Part shown: positions 51,423-61,552 of the stretch, piece by piece
How positions within the stretch are numbered: position 1 is the stretch's first letter
Layout of the letters: the number at the start of each line of letters is the position of its first letter
DNA from: Kitasatospora mediocidica KCTC 9733
Lineage (GTDB): Bacteria > Actinomycetota > Actinomycetes > Streptomycetales > Streptomycetaceae
Assembly: GCF_000744225.1 (NCBI RefSeq)
Contig: NZ_JQLN01000004.1
Span: forward strand, 682,001-746,000
Length of the DNA: 64,000 nt
Reading direction: 5' to 3'
Made by a program: the position numbers and the translations under genes
Notes under the pieces: model-generated
The model's database searches: none
The model's input: the letters and a program-made list of their open reading frames with translations, nothing else
What the model was told of the DNA's origin: nothing

Positions 51423-52631
51423 TTGATCTTCAGTCGGCTTCGCGCCCACCGGCCGGTACCCGCCGCCACCTGCCCGATGGGGTACGGCGGTCCCGTGGCA
51501 CCCCACGCCGACTCCACGGCGGCGGCAGCACCGTCGAGCGCCGAGGCGTTCACCGACTCGGCGCAGGCGGTCGGGTTCCTGCGGCAGTTCCACGCGGAGC
51601 AGGCCGCACTGCAGGACCCCGAGACGCGGATCCGCCAGGTCCTGGACGAGATCGAGCGCACGGGCAGCTACGAACAGACCACCGAGGAACTGGCGTTCGG
51701 CGCCCGGGTGGCCTGGCGCAACTCGGCGCGCTGCATAGGCCGGCTGTACTGGCGCAGCCTGGTGGTGCGCGACCTGCGCAGCCTCGGCTCGGCCGACGAC
51801 ATCGCCGAACAGAGCTTCGAGCACCTGAGGTTGGCCACCAACGGCGGCCGGGTCCGGCCGCTGATCACGATCTTCGCCCCGGACCGCCCCGGCCGCCCGG
51901 CGACCCGGATCCTCAACCAGCAGCTGGTGCGCTACGCGGGCTACCCCGCGCCGGACGGCGGTTGGACGGGCGATCCGGCCGGCGGCCAACTGGCGGCCCG
52001 CGCCAAGGACGTGGGCTGGAAGCCGGGCGAGGGCCGGTTCGACGTCCTGCCGCTGCTGGTGCAGGAGCGGCCCGGCGAGCGGCCGCGCTGGTACGAACTG
52101 CCCGACGACAGCACCCTGGAGGTGCCGCTCGTCCACCCCGACCACGCCTGGTTCGCCGAGTTGGGCCTGCGCTGGTACGCGGTCCCCGCGATCAGCGACA
52201 TGACCCTGGAGATCGGCGGCATCCGCTACCCCGCCGCGCCGTTCAACGGCTGGTACATGGGCACCGAGATCGGCGCCCGCAACCTCGCCGACGCCGACCG
52301 CTACAACCTGCTCTCCGAGGTGGCCGCCCGGCTCGGCCTGGACACCTCCCGCGAGCGCACGCTCTGGCGCGACCGCGCGCTGGTGGAGCTGAACGTCGCC
52401 GTGCTGCACTCCTTCGAGGAGGCCGGCGTGACGATGGCGGACCACCACACCGAGTCGGAGCGGTTCCTCAAGCACATCGCCCAGGAGAACCGGCTCGGCC
52501 GGCCCACGCCCGCCGACTGGAGCTGGATCGTGCCACCGGTCTCCGGCGGCGTGACGCCGGTCTTCCACCGCTACTACGACCCGGTGGACCCCTCCACCCG
52601 CCCGGCCTTCGTCGCCCGCGAGCCCTGGTGA
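51423..52631 (+). CDS. nos: Bacterial nitric oxide synthase oxygenase
   Basis: An oxygenase-only NOS that makes NO and citrulline from arginine with borrowed electrons. The heme-thiolate Cys lies in WRNSARCIGRLYW (C104 from the TTG start), and the substrate Glu in FNGWYMGTEIGARN (E282). PAISDMTLEIGGI and VAVLHSFEEAGVTMADHH also match the family. The TTG at 51423 has AAAGGA seven bases upstream; the ATG at 51477 would give 384 residues but has no ribosome site. There is no reductase domain and no thaxtomin gene nearby. The 3' end overlaps the convergent TetR gene by 58 bases. Confidence 0.94.
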   Translation: MIFSRLRAHRPVPAATCPMGYGGPVAPHADSTAAAAPSSAEAFTDSAQAVGFLRQFHAEQAALQDPETRIRQVLDEIERTGSYEQTTEELAFGARVAWRNSARCIGRLYWRSLVVRDLRSLGSADDIAEQSFEHLRLATNGGRVRPLITIFAPDRPGRPATRILNQQLVRYAGYPAPDGGWTGDPAGGQLAARAKDVGWKPGEGRFDVLPLLVQERPGERPRWYELPDDSTLEVPLVHPDHAWFAELGLRWYAVPAISDMTLEIGGIRYPAAPFNGWYMGTEIGARNLADADRYNLLSEVAARLGLDTSRERTLWRDRALVELNVAVLHSFEEAGVTMADHHTESERFLKHIAQENRLGRPTPADWSWIVPPVSGGVTPVFHRYYDPVDPSTRPAFVAREPW

Positions 52632-53302
52632 GCTCCCCCCTGACCGGCCGGCCGAGCGGCCGACTCGCCCACGACCGTCCGTAGGTAGCGCAGTTCGAGG
52701 CCGTCGAGCAGCGCCTCGAGACCGGTCTCGAAGGCGCCCTCGTCGATCTGCCGGCGGTGCTCGGCGATCCGGTGCGCCTCGCCGAGGTGCGGGTACCCGG
52801 TCGCGTACAGCTCGGCGTCCTCCGGAAAGCCGGCCGCGAACGAGCCGAGCGCCGACCCGGCGACGAAGTAGCGCATCAGCGCGCCGATCCGGGTGGCCTG
52901 CCCGCGCGGCCAGCCCGCCTCGACCAGGCAGCCGTAGACCGCGTCGGCCAGCCGCAGCGCGTTCGGCCGCCGGCCCGGGCCCTGGGCCAGCACCGGGACG
53001 ATGCTGGGGTGCGCGGCCAGCGCGGCGCGGTAGGAGCGGGCCCAGGCGCCCAGCGCGCCGCGCCAGTCGGGGCCGGCGGCGGGGAACATCGTGAGGTCCA
53101 CCTCGCCGATCACGCTGTCCACCACCGCGTCCAGCAGCTCGTCCTTGGTGGCGAAGTGGTTGTAGAGCGAAGGGCCGCTGACGGACAGGACCGCGGCCAG
53201 CCGCCGGGTGGAGAGCGCGTCCAGGCCCTCGGCGTCCACCAGGGCCAGCGCGGCCACGACGATCCGCTCGCGGCTGAGCAGCGGCGTACGGGGGCGGGCC
53301 AT
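52574..53302 (-). CDS. TetR family regulator
   Basis: 242 residues. The DNA-binding domain (LLSRERIVVAALALVDAEGL, LSTRRLAAVLSVSGPSLYNH) is followed by a TetR_C ligand-binding domain and a Gly/Ala-rich tail that overlaps the end of the nos gene. The ATG at 53302 has GGAGGA seven bases upstream. It is divergent from the acyl-CoA dehydrogenase operon, and an imperfect palindrome at 53388 lies between them, suggesting control of beta-oxidation genes. Confidence 0.92.
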   Translation of the reverse strand: MARPRTPLLSRERIVVAALALVDAEGLDALSTRRLAAVLSVSGPSLYNHFATKDELLDAVVDSVIGEVDLTMFPAAGPDWRGALGAWARSYRAALAAHPSIVPVLAQGPGRRPNALRLADAVYGCLVEAGWPRGQATRIGALMRYFVAGSALGSFAAGFPEDAELYATGYPHLGEAHRIAEHRRQIDEGAFETGLEALLDGLELRYLRTVVGESAARPAGQGGAHQGSRATKAGRVEGSTGS

Positions 53303-53387
53303 GGCGGGTTCCTCCGGTCGAGTGGATGGAACGGCATTCTCGCAGGCCCCTCTTCCCAGGAGCCGTCCCGGCGGACTAGAGTCCAAA

Positions 53388-53406
53388 AAACTTGCACCGC
53401 TAGTTT
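53388..53406. promoter_or_regulatory. TetR operator candidate before the acyl-CoA dehydrogenase
   Basis: AAACTTGCACCGCTAGTTT is an 8-3-8 inverted repeat with one mismatch, 42-60 bases before the dehydrogenase start. Confidence 0.5.
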
Positions 53407-53447
53407 ATCCGTCGGTGCCGACCCGGTCGTCCGAAGGGCCCTGAGCG

Positions 53448-54596
53448 ATGAACCTGGAGCTGTCCGAGGAGCAGGCGGCCGTCCGCGCCCTCGCCGCCGA
53501 CTTCACCGAACGCGAGATCGTCCCGCACGCCGCCACGTGGGACCGCGCGGAGTCGGTGGACCGGACGATCGTCGCCAGACTCGGCAAGCTCGGCTTCCTG
53601 GGCCTGACCATCCCCGAGGAGTACGGCGGCAGCGGCGGTGACCACCTCGCGTACTGCCTGGTCCTGGAGGAGCTGGGCCGCGGCGACTCCGCGGTGCGCG
53701 GCATCGTCTCGGTCACCCTGGGCCTGGTCGCCAAGTCGGTGAACGCCTACGGCAGCGAGGAGCAGAAGCGCCACTGGCTGCCGAGGCTGACCTCCGGCCA
53801 GGCCCTGGGCTGCTTCGCCCTGACCGAACCGGGCACCGGGTCGGACGCCGCCAACCTGGCCACCCGGGCGGTCCGGGACGGCGACCACTGGGTGCTCACC
53901 GGCTCGAAGATGTTCATCACCAACGGCACCTGGGCCGATGTCGCGCTGGTCTTCGCCCGGACCGGCGAGGCCGGGCACAAGGGCGTCACCGCCTTCCTGG
54001 TGCCGACCGACACCGCCGGATTCGAGCGCCGGGAGATCCACGGCAAGCTCGGGCTGCGCGGCCAGGCCACCGCCGAGCTGGTGTTCGACGGCGTCCGGGT
54101 GCCCGACAACGCCCGGCTCGGCCCCGAGGGCAAGGGCTTCACGGTGGCGATGGCGGCGCTCGCCAAGGGCCGGATGTCGGTCGCGGCCGGGTGCGTGGGC
54201 ATCGCCCAGGCCTGCCTGGACGCGGCGGTCGGCTACGCGAAGCAGCGCGAGCAGTTCGGCAAGCCGATCGCCTCCTACCAGTTGGTGCAGGAGCTGATCG
54301 CGGACATCTCGGTCGACCTGGCCGCCGCGCGCCTGCTCACCTGGCAGGTCGCCGACCTCATCGACCGCGGCCTGCCGTTCGCCACCGAGTCCTCCACCGC
54401 GAAGCTCTTCGCCAGCGAGGCCGCCGTCCGGGCCGCCTCCAACGCACTGCAGGTCTTCGGCGGTTACGGCTACATCGACGAGTACCCGGTCGGCAAACTC
54501 CTGCGCGACGCCCGGGTGATGACCCTCTACGAGGGCACCAGCCAGATCCAGAAGCTGCTGATCGGCCGGGCCCTCACCGGCGTCAACGCGTTCTGA
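53448..54596 (+). CDS. Acyl-CoA dehydrogenase
   Basis: A 382-residue FAD enzyme catalysing alpha,beta-dehydrogenation of acyl-CoA. ACAD signatures are present ([58 protein letters not shown]), and the catalytic Glu lies in [17 protein letters not shown]. First gene of a dehydrogenase-thiolase-reductase operon, divergent from TetR. Confidence 0.96.
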   Translation: MNLELSEEQAAVRALAADFTEREIVPHAATWDRAESVDRTIVARLGKLGFLGLTIPEEYGGSGGDHLAYCLVLEELGRGDSAVRGIVSVTLGLVAKSVNAYGSEEQKRHWLPRLTSGQALGCFALTEPGTGSDAANLATRAVRDGDHWVLTGSKMFITNGTWADVALVFARTGEAGHKGVTAFLVPTDTAGFERREIHGKLGLRGQATAELVFDGVRVPDNARLGPEGKGFTVAMAALAKGRMSVAAGCVGIAQACLDAAVGYAKQREQFGKPIASYQLVQELIADISVDLAAARLLTWQVADLIDRGLPFATESSTAKLFASEAAVRAASNALQVFGGYGYIDEYPVGKLLRDARVMTLYEGTSQIQKLLIGRALTGVNAF

Positions 54597-54630
54597 CCCA
54601 CCCACCCCTTTTACTCAGGAGCCCAGAGTC

Positions 54631-55818
<1,188 letters not shown>

Positions 55819-55895
55819 GAAACGCCTGGGAACGCAAGGCCTGAGAACGCCCGCGAAGTACTGAGAACGCCTGAGATCCACTGAGGGAGAGTCAC

Positions 55896-56663
55896 ATGCC
55901 GAAGTACACCGGCTTCGCCGGCAAGGTCGCCGTCGTCACCGGCGCAGCGCAGGGCATCGGCGCCGCCACCGCCCTGCTGCTCGCCGAGGAGGGAGCGACC
56001 GTCGCGGTGGTCGACCTGACGGCCGAGCGGGCGCAGGGCACGGTCGACGCGATCACCGCCAAGGGCGGCACCGCCCGCGCCTACGGCTGCGACGTCTCCG
56101 ACTACGACGAGGTGCAGGCCGTCTTCGCCGCCGTGTCCGAGGAGTTGGGGGGCGTGCAGATCCTGGTCAACAACGCCGGGATCACCCGCGACAACCTCTT
56201 CTTCAAGATGCCCCGGGCCGACTGGGACTCCGTGCTGGCGGTCAACCTCACCAGCGCCTTCAACTGCAGCCAGGCGGCCCAGAAGTACATGGTCGCGCAG
56301 AAGTTCGGGAAGATCGTCTCGCTCAGCTCGCGCTCGGCGCTCGGCGCCCGCGGCCAGGCCAACTACGCCGCCGCCAAGGCCGGCATCCAGGGCCTGACCG
56401 CCACCCTGGCGATCGAGCTCGGCCCGTTCAACATCAACGTCAACGCGGTGGCGCCCGGTTACATCGCCACCGCGATGACCGCGGCCACCGCCGAGCGGGT
56501 CGGCTCGACGGCCGAGGAGCACCAGTCCGAGGTGGCCGCCCGGACCCCGCTGCGCCGGGTCGGCCGTCCCGAGGAGGTCGCCGCGGTGGTCGCCTTCCTG
56601 GCCAGCGAGGAGGCCTCGTACGTGAGCGGCCAGACCCTGTACGTCAACGGCGGCGCCCGCTGA
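55896..56663 (+). CDS. fabG: 3-oxoacyl-ACP reductase-type SDR
   Basis: A 255-residue classical SDR: TGAAQGIGAATALLLAEEG, NNAGITRDN, catalytic Ser in SLSSRSALGARG and YAAAKAGI. FabG-type enzymes reduce 3-ketoacyl-ACP/CoA, or here oxidise 3-hydroxyacyl-CoA, fitting the dehydrogenase-thiolase operon. The ATG has GGGAG six bases upstream. Its terminator at 56668 precedes the transposon by 10 bases. Confidence 0.94.
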   Translation: MPKYTGFAGKVAVVTGAAQGIGAATALLLAEEGATVAVVDLTAERAQGTVDAITAKGGTARAYGCDVSDYDEVQAVFAAVSEELGGVQILVNNAGITRDNLFFKMPRADWDSVLAVNLTSAFNCSQAAQKYMVAQKFGKIVSLSSRSALGARGQANYAAAKAGIQGLTATLAIELGPFNINVNAVAPGYIATAMTAATAERVGSTAEEHQSEVAARTPLRRVGRPEEVAAVVAFLASEEASYVSGQTLYVNGGAR

Positions 56664-56667
56664 GAGT

Positions 56668-56699
56668 GCTGAGCCGGGACCGGGTGGTCCCGGCTCAGC
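56668..56699. terminator. Terminator of fabG, formerly shared with the epimerase gene
   Basis: A 14-bp perfect stem (GCTGAGCCGGGACC) with a GGGT loop. Read on the minus strand it contains the TGA that was the epimerase stop before the transposon inserted. Confidence 0.75.
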
Positions 56700-56709
56700 C
56701 GCGCGCGTC

Positions 56710-56756
56710 GGCCCTGTCCTCCCGAAGCTGCCGCGAAGTGACAAGTAGCTCTCTGT
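56710..56756 (+). repeat. Left terminal inverted repeat of the Tn3-family element
   Basis: 47 bp, matching the right repeat except at one position (GCCGCGAAG here, GCCGTGAAG on the other end). GCGTC target copy lies at 56705-56709. Confidence 0.95.
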
Positions 56757-56859
56757 AGCAAGGCGAGGGTGTGCTTGTCCGGGTTTTCGATCTTCTGGGG
56801 TTGTTGAGGGAGCGGTTCCGCGAGGTTGGTCCGGTCACGTCGACCGGAGGGAGCGCGGG

Positions 56860-57941
56860 GTGCGGCAGGACTGGGAGCCGGAGGACCTGATCGAGGTCTG
56901 GACGCTGCTGGAGGAGGACCAGGAGCGGCTGCGGAACAAGTCGGGGGCGAACCGGCTGGGGTTCGCGTTGTTGCTGGGAAAGCACGGTGAGAGCGAGGCC
57001 GTCCTGCGCCGGGTGCGGCACCTGTTCGTCAACCGCACCAACCTGCGCGCCGCCCTGGTCCGCCTCGTCAACACCACCTTCGCGGCCCGTGATCAGGCAT
57101 GGTGGGGCGAGGGCACCGCCTGCGCGAGCGATTCGAAGAAGTTCGGGTCCTGGTCCAGCAACTTCATGACCGAGTGGCACCAGCGCTACCGCGGGCCCGG
57201 CGTGATGATCTCCTGGCACGTCGAGAAGAAGTCGCTGTGCGTCTACTCCCAGCTCAAGTCCTGCTCCGCGTCCGAGGTCTCCGCGATGATCGAGGGCGTG
57301 CTGCGGCACTGCAGGGGCGTAGAGATCGACCGCCAGTACACCGACACCCACGGCGCCTCAATCGTCGGATTCGCCTTCGCCCACATGCTCGGCTTCAACC
57401 TGCTGCCGAGGCTGAAGAACGTCGGCTCCGCACGGCTGTACCGGCCGGCGGCCGGTGAGGACGAGACCTGGCCGCACCTGGCGCCGATGCTGTCGACCAA
57501 GGCGATCGACTGGGACCTGATCGCCCAGCAGTACGACCAGATCGTGAAGTACACCACCGCCCTGCGCCTGGGCACCGCCGAGGCCGAGCAGGTCCTGCGG
57601 CGCTTCACCCGCGGCGGGCCCAAGCACCCCACCTACCGGGCGATCGAAGAGCTGGGCCGGGCGGTGCGTACGGCGTTCATCTGCGACTACCTCGCCGACG
57701 CCGAGCTGCGGCACGAGATCAACGACGGGCTCCAGGTCGTGGAGAACTGGAACTCCGCCAACCACGACCTGTTCTACGGCAAGGACGGCGACCTGGGCCC
57801 TGTCCCCGCTGTTCTGGACGCACGTGAACCCCTACGGCCGGTTTCGAGCTGGACATGAACTCCCACCTCGACCTCGTTGCCGCCGTGACGGCCTCAGTGC
57901 CCGGCCCGCGCAGCAGCGAGCCGGGCACAGCCCCGGCCTGA
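56860..57941 (+). pseudogene. tnpA: Tn3-family transposase, internally deleted and frameshifted
   Basis: The GTG at 56860 with GGAGGGAG upstream begins a normal Tn3 N-terminus ([20 protein letters not shown], ~43 residues). The frame then jumps to the catalytic part: first Asp in [18 protein letters not shown], second Asp in [14 protein letters not shown], and Glu in [12 protein letters not shown]. About 600 middle residues of a ~1000-residue enzyme are missing. After FYGKDGDL another ~45 residues are lost, and two shifts of frame follow before [15 protein letters not shown] and [10 protein letters not shown], with a stop at 57941. All three catalytic residues survive, but the protein cannot be functional. 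Confidence 0.92.
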
Positions 57942-57959
57942 CGGGCTCGCCGGGCCGGG

Positions 57960-57980
57960 GCCCGTCAGGGCCTGACGGGC
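57960..57980 (-). terminator. Hairpin after the efflux gene
   Basis: A 9-bp perfect stem (GCCCGTCAG) with a GGC loop, 44 bases past the MFS stop. Confidence 0.5.
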
Positions 57981-58024
57981 AGCCTCGGGCAGCCCGGGGC
58001 GGGCGTGGAAGGGCCGGGCTGAGT

Positions 58025-59218
58025 TCAGCCGGGGGTGCGCTCTCCGGGCATCGACCGGGTGAGGATGCCGAGTGTGAGCAGAGCGAGCGCCGGCAGCACG
58101 GCGACGATGATTCCCATCGGCAAGGCGTCGGTGGCGCCACCCGCGCCGGCCAGCGGAGCAAGTGCCCCGCCGATCATGAACTGGCTGAAGCCGAGCAGAG
58201 CGGCGGCCGACCCGGCGTGTCCGCCGTGGTCGGCCAGGGCCTGGGCCGCGGCGTTCGGCATGACCAGGCCCACGCTGGAGACCAGGACGAACAGGCCGAT
58301 CAGGAGCACGGGCAGGGGTGCCCGTGTCAGCACCGCGCCCAGGACCGTGGTGCCACCGGCTGTCGCGCCCAGCAGACCGGCGAGCAGCAGCACGCGGGCG
58401 CCGGTCCGGGCCACCAGCCGGCCGCTGATCTGGGCGGCCGCAATGAGTCCGGCGGCGTTGACGGCGAACACGGCGCTGTACTGCTGCGGTGACAGGCCGT
58501 GGATTTCCTGCAGGACGAACGGCGAGCCGGAGATGTAGGCGAACATCGCCGCGAAGACCAGGCCGTTGGCCAGGACGTACCCGGTGAAGACCCGGTCGCT
58601 GAGCAACTGCCCGACGACAGCCAGCAGCGGCTGGCGTGACGCGGAGGACCGGGTCTCCGGCAGTCCTACGGCGGAGGCCGCCAGCATCACGGCGCCGAGT
58701 ACGGCCAGGCCCACGAAGATCCCCGGCCAGGCCGTGACGCGCAGTAGCTGGCCGCCGAGGACCGGCGCGCACACCGGCGCCAGGCCGGTGATCAAGGTCA
58801 GTGCGGAGAAGAGACGTGCGGTGCGGGTTCCGGAGGTGCGGTCGCGGACCATGGCGTTGGCGATGACGATGCCGAACGCCCCGCCGATGCCCTGGACCAG
58901 GCGTAGGCCGACGAAGGTCCGGACGTCGGGTGCCACCGCGCAGAGCGCGCTGGCGATCGTGTAGAGGGCGAGGCCCGCCAGCAACGGACGCCGCCGGCCG
59001 TAGGTGTCGCTCAGCGGCCCGGCGATCAGCTGCCCGATGGCCAGCCCGGCCAGGCAGGCGGTGATGGTGAGCTGGGTGGCCGCGGCGCTGGCGCGCAGGT
59101 CGCCGGCGAGGTCCGGCAGTCCGGGCAGGTAGCCGTCGATGGACAGTGGTCCCAGGGCCACGAGCGCTGCGAGCAGGACGATGAATCGGGTGTGCCGGCC
59201 GGCGGCGTCGTTGCTCAT
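58025..59218 (-). CDS. Bcr/CflA family drug efflux MFS transporter
   Basis: 397 residues and about 12 membrane spans. Bcr/CflA marks are the early SIDGYLPGLPDL motif, GPLSDTYGRRRPLLAGLALY (the MFS loop 2-3 motif) and GLRLVQGIGGAFGIVIANAM. Family members export drugs and small polar molecules by proton antiport. The ATG at 59218 lies three bases after the upstream NAD(P)H-binding gene stop. Last gene of the transposon cargo operon. Confidence 0.94.
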   Translation of the reverse strand: MSNDAAGRHTRFIVLLAALVALGPLSIDGYLPGLPDLAGDLRASAAATQLTITACLAGLAIGQLIAGPLSDTYGRRRPLLAGLALYTIASALCAVAPDVRTFVGLRLVQGIGGAFGIVIANAMVRDRTSGTRTARLFSALTLITGLAPVCAPVLGGQLLRVTAWPGIFVGLAVLGAVMLAASAVGLPETRSSASRQPLLAVVGQLLSDRVFTGYVLANGLVFAAMFAYISGSPFVLQEIHGLSPQQYSAVFAVNAAGLIAAAQISGRLVARTGARVLLLAGLLGATAGGTTVLGAVLTRAPLPVLLIGLFVLVSSVGLVMPNAAAQALADHGGHAGSAAALLGFSQFMIGGALAPLAGAGGATDALPMGIIVAVLPALALLTLGILTRSMPGERTPG

Positions 59219-59221
59219 GGC

Positions 59222-59866
59222 TCAGTACGCCACGGTGATGCGGCGGCGGATCGCGGTGCCGCTCTCGATCGTGTCGGCCAGGGCGATCGCGTAGTCGGCG
59301 TACGAGATCTCGCTGGCGCCGGCGTCGTCGGTGAGCAGTGTGTCGCCGCCGGTTCGGTAGGCGCCGCGCCGCTTGCCGAGGCCGATGTGCGCGGCGGGGG
59401 ACACATAGGTCCAGTCCAGGCCGGTGGTTCCCCGGTAGAGGTCGAGCGCCTCGGCCTGCGCCTCGGCGTTGGCCTTCCACAGCGCGGGGAAGTCCGGGTC
59501 GTCCATGACGCGGGCGCCGGTCGGCGTGCGCAGGCTCCCGGCGCCGCCGATGGTGACCAGGCGGGTGACGCCGGCTCGGCGGAGTCCGTCGATCAGCGCA
59601 CGGGCGGCACCGACGATCGTGGCGCGGTCGTTCTCCTGGCCGATCCGGGGGCCGACGGCCGACAGTACGGCGTCGTGGGAGGCGGCGAGGCCGGCGACCG
59701 CCGCGGGGTCGGTGACGTCACCGGTGGTCACGGTCAGGGCCTTGTGCTCGAGGCCGTCGAGGTGGCCGGCTCGGGTGACCGCGGTGACGGTGTGACCGCG
59801 ACGCAGTAGTTCCTCGGTGGTGGGCCGGCCGATGTTGCCGCTGGCACCGAACAGGACGATCTTCAT
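59222..59866 (-). CDS. NAD(P)H-binding protein (NmrA/atypical SDR)
   Basis: 214 residues. The Rossmann start MKIVLFGASGNIGRPTTEEL and TAVTRAG are typical of NmrA-like/NAD(P)-binding epimerases, with a single-Tyr-type core (WTYVSPAAHIGLG) and no classical YxxxK. It may reduce a quinone or aldehyde, or sense redox state. The ATG at 59866 has AAGGAG six bases upstream. Middle gene of the cargo operon. Confidence 0.93.
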   Translation of the reverse strand: MKIVLFGASGNIGRPTTEELLRRGHTVTAVTRAGHLDGLEHKALTVTTGDVTDPAAVAGLAASHDAVLSAVGPRIGQENDRATIVGAARALIDGLRRAGVTRLVTIGGAGSLRTPTGARVMDDPDFPALWKANAEAQAEALDLYRGTTGLDWTYVSPAAHIGLGKRRGAYRTGGDTLLTDDAGASEISYADYAIALADTIESGTAIRRRITVAY

Positions 59867-59889
59867 GTGTTGCTCCTTGTTTCTGATGG

Positions 59890-60642
59890 TCAGAGGACGG
59901 GCTGGCCGTCGGCGACGATGGCCGCGGTGATGCCGCGCTCGTCGGCGGCGTGCTGGAACCGCTGCTCGATGTCGGGTTGTTCGGTGTAGAACGGCGGATT
60001 GTGGAACAGGCCGTAGTGCATGGCGCAGACGGTGCCGGCGCCGAGTGCGACGGCGGCCTCGACGCCCTGCTCGGGGGTCATGGTCGCCGGGACGTTGGCC
60101 GCGTAGCCCTCGAAGTGGGCGATGACGCCGTTGACCGGGACGAACGCGACGTCGAACGGGCCGTGGTCGCGGGCGATCTGCCACCAGCTGCCGTGCCACT
60201 GGGTGTCGCCGCAGTGGATGACCCGCCGGCCGGCGCCTTCGACGACCCAGGCGACCTGGTCACAGTCGTTGCCGCGCCAGTCCAGCGAGGTCACCGGGGT
60301 GACGGTCAGCTTTCCGATGCGGCGTGACTCGCCCAGGTCCTGGGCGACGGGGGTGATGCCCGCCTCGTGCAGCCCGGCCGCGCTCGGGGTGTGACAGCCG
60401 ATCGTGCCGGTGGCCGCGATCCGGGCGATCAGGTCGTGGTCGTAGTGGTCGGGGTGCAGATGGGTGATGAGGGCGTGGGTGCCGGGCGGGGTATCGACCG
60501 GGTCGACCGGCCGGTGCGGCGGCCCCATCACCGGCGCCAGCGGAGCGACGTTCTCGAGCGGGTCGATCAGCAGGCGGGTGTCGCCGAGACGGATCTCGAC
60601 GCCGGCCCAGGCCAGCCGACGCACGGAAAGGGTGGTGGTCAT
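59890..60642 (-). CDS. MBL-fold metallohydrolase (UlaG-like)
   Basis: A 250-residue metallo-beta-lactamase-fold protein. The metal motif HxHxDH is THLHPDHYDHD; further ligands lie in VIHCGDTQWHG and CAMHYGLFHNPP. The fold is closest to the UlaG/PRK00685 group of phosphodiester or lactone hydrolases. No strong ribosome site precedes the ATG at 60642. First gene of the minus-strand cargo operon, 81 bases from the divergent HxlR gene. Confidence 0.92.
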   Translation of the reverse strand: MTTTLSVRRLAWAGVEIRLGDTRLLIDPLENVAPLAPVMGPPHRPVDPVDTPPGTHALITHLHPDHYDHDLIARIAATGTIGCHTPSAAGLHEAGITPVAQDLGESRRIGKLTVTPVTSLDWRGNDCDQVAWVVEGAGRRVIHCGDTQWHGSWWQIARDHGPFDVAFVPVNGVIAHFEGYAANVPATMTPEQGVEAAVALGAGTVCAMHYGLFHNPPFYTEQPDIEQRFQHAADERGITAAIVADGQPVL

Positions 60643-60660
60643 GGGCAGCGACGCTAGACC

Positions 60661-60705
60661 GACGTTGTTGAGAAAGTCAACAAGAGAGTTTTGAATCTCA
60701 ACGTC
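60661..60705. promoter_or_regulatory. Operator candidate between MBL and HxlR genes
   Basis: An inner perfect inverted repeat TTGTTGA-GAAAG-TCAACAA (60665-60683) is nested in an outer GACGTTG...CAACGTC pair. It lies exactly in the divergent promoter gap and is much more AT-rich than its surroundings. Confidence 0.65.
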
Positions 60706-60723
60706 GCAATGTAGGGTGGTGGC

Positions 60724-61353
60724 ATGCGCACCTACGGGCAGTACTGCGGCATCGCGAAAGCACTGGACACCATCGGCGACCGATGGACCCTGCTGATCGT
60801 CCGCGAACTGCTCGCCCTGGGTCCTTGCCGGCACACCGACCTGCGCAACGGGCTGCCCGGGATCGCCAGCAACCTGCTGGTCGACCGGCTCCGCGAACTC
60901 GAGGAAGCCGGCCTGATCCACCGCGAGGCCGCCCCGCCGCCGGTGGCCACCACCCTGTTCTCCCTCACCGAGCGTGGCCGCGCGCTGGAGCCGGTGCTGC
61001 AGGAACTGAGCCGGTGGGGCGTGCCGCTGTTGCGTGAGCCGGGCGGCAACGACACCTTCCGCACCCACTGGCTGGACATGCCCGCCCGGGCACTGACCGA
61101 CCACCGCCCCGACCAGCCGGCAATCGCCCTGCAACTGCACGCCGACGGCAGCGAGGACCTGGTCATCGAAGTCAAGGACGGCTCGGTGCACACACACGCC
61201 GGCCGGGTCGACCACCCCACCGCGTCCCTGACCGGACCGCCGCACCTGCTGGCCGCGACCCTGCTCGGCGACCTCGATCTGAGCGCCGCAGTACAGCAAG
61301 GCCTGCGGCTCAGCGGTGAACGCGAGGCAGTACTGCGCATCCTGCCCCGCTGA
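60724..61353 (+). CDS. HxlR-type winged-helix regulator with C-terminal SCP2-like domain
   Basis: 209 residues. The N-terminal HxlR domain (RTYGQYCGIAKALDTIGDRW, then LLIVRELLALGPCRHTDLRN) has Cys8 and Cys39 near the effector region, as in redox- or quinone-sensing members. The C-terminal half (LQLHADGSEDLVIEVKDGSV) resembles an SCP2/sterol-carrier fold. The ATG is preceded by GGTGG at short spacing. Divergent from the three-gene cargo operon it presumably controls. Confidence 0.93.
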   Translation: MRTYGQYCGIAKALDTIGDRWTLLIVRELLALGPCRHTDLRNGLPGIASNLLVDRLRELEEAGLIHREAAPPPVATTLFSLTERGRALEPVLQELSRWGVPLLREPGGNDTFRTHWLDMPARALTDHRPDQPAIALQLHADGSEDLVIEVKDGSVHTHAGRVDHPTASLTGPPHLLAATLLGDLDLSAAVQQGLRLSGEREAVLRILPR

Positions 61354-61552
61354 ATCGACCGGCCGCTCGCGGGCCTGCGACCTCAAGCTCTACCGAGTCC
61401 GCGCCGGTCTCAAAAACGGTCCTTTGCCCGAGCAAGATCGGAGACGGGTCGCCAGACCGCCGCCGGGCCCGGTTCCGTTCTCAGAACCCGTTCTCACCCG
61501 AAAGCGGCACGGACCCCCTTCTGAGACTTGCATTGTGCGAAGATCGCCGCCC
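61354..61552. promoter_or_regulatory. Candidate res (resolution) site
   Basis: Tn3 resolvase genes are preceded by res. This gap contains GTTCTCAGAAC (61477-61487, palindromic), GTTCTCACCCG, TTCTGAGAC and GGTCTCAAAAACGG, variants of one half-site in opposing orientations. The boundaries of subsites I-III cannot be fixed by eye. Confidence 0.4.
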
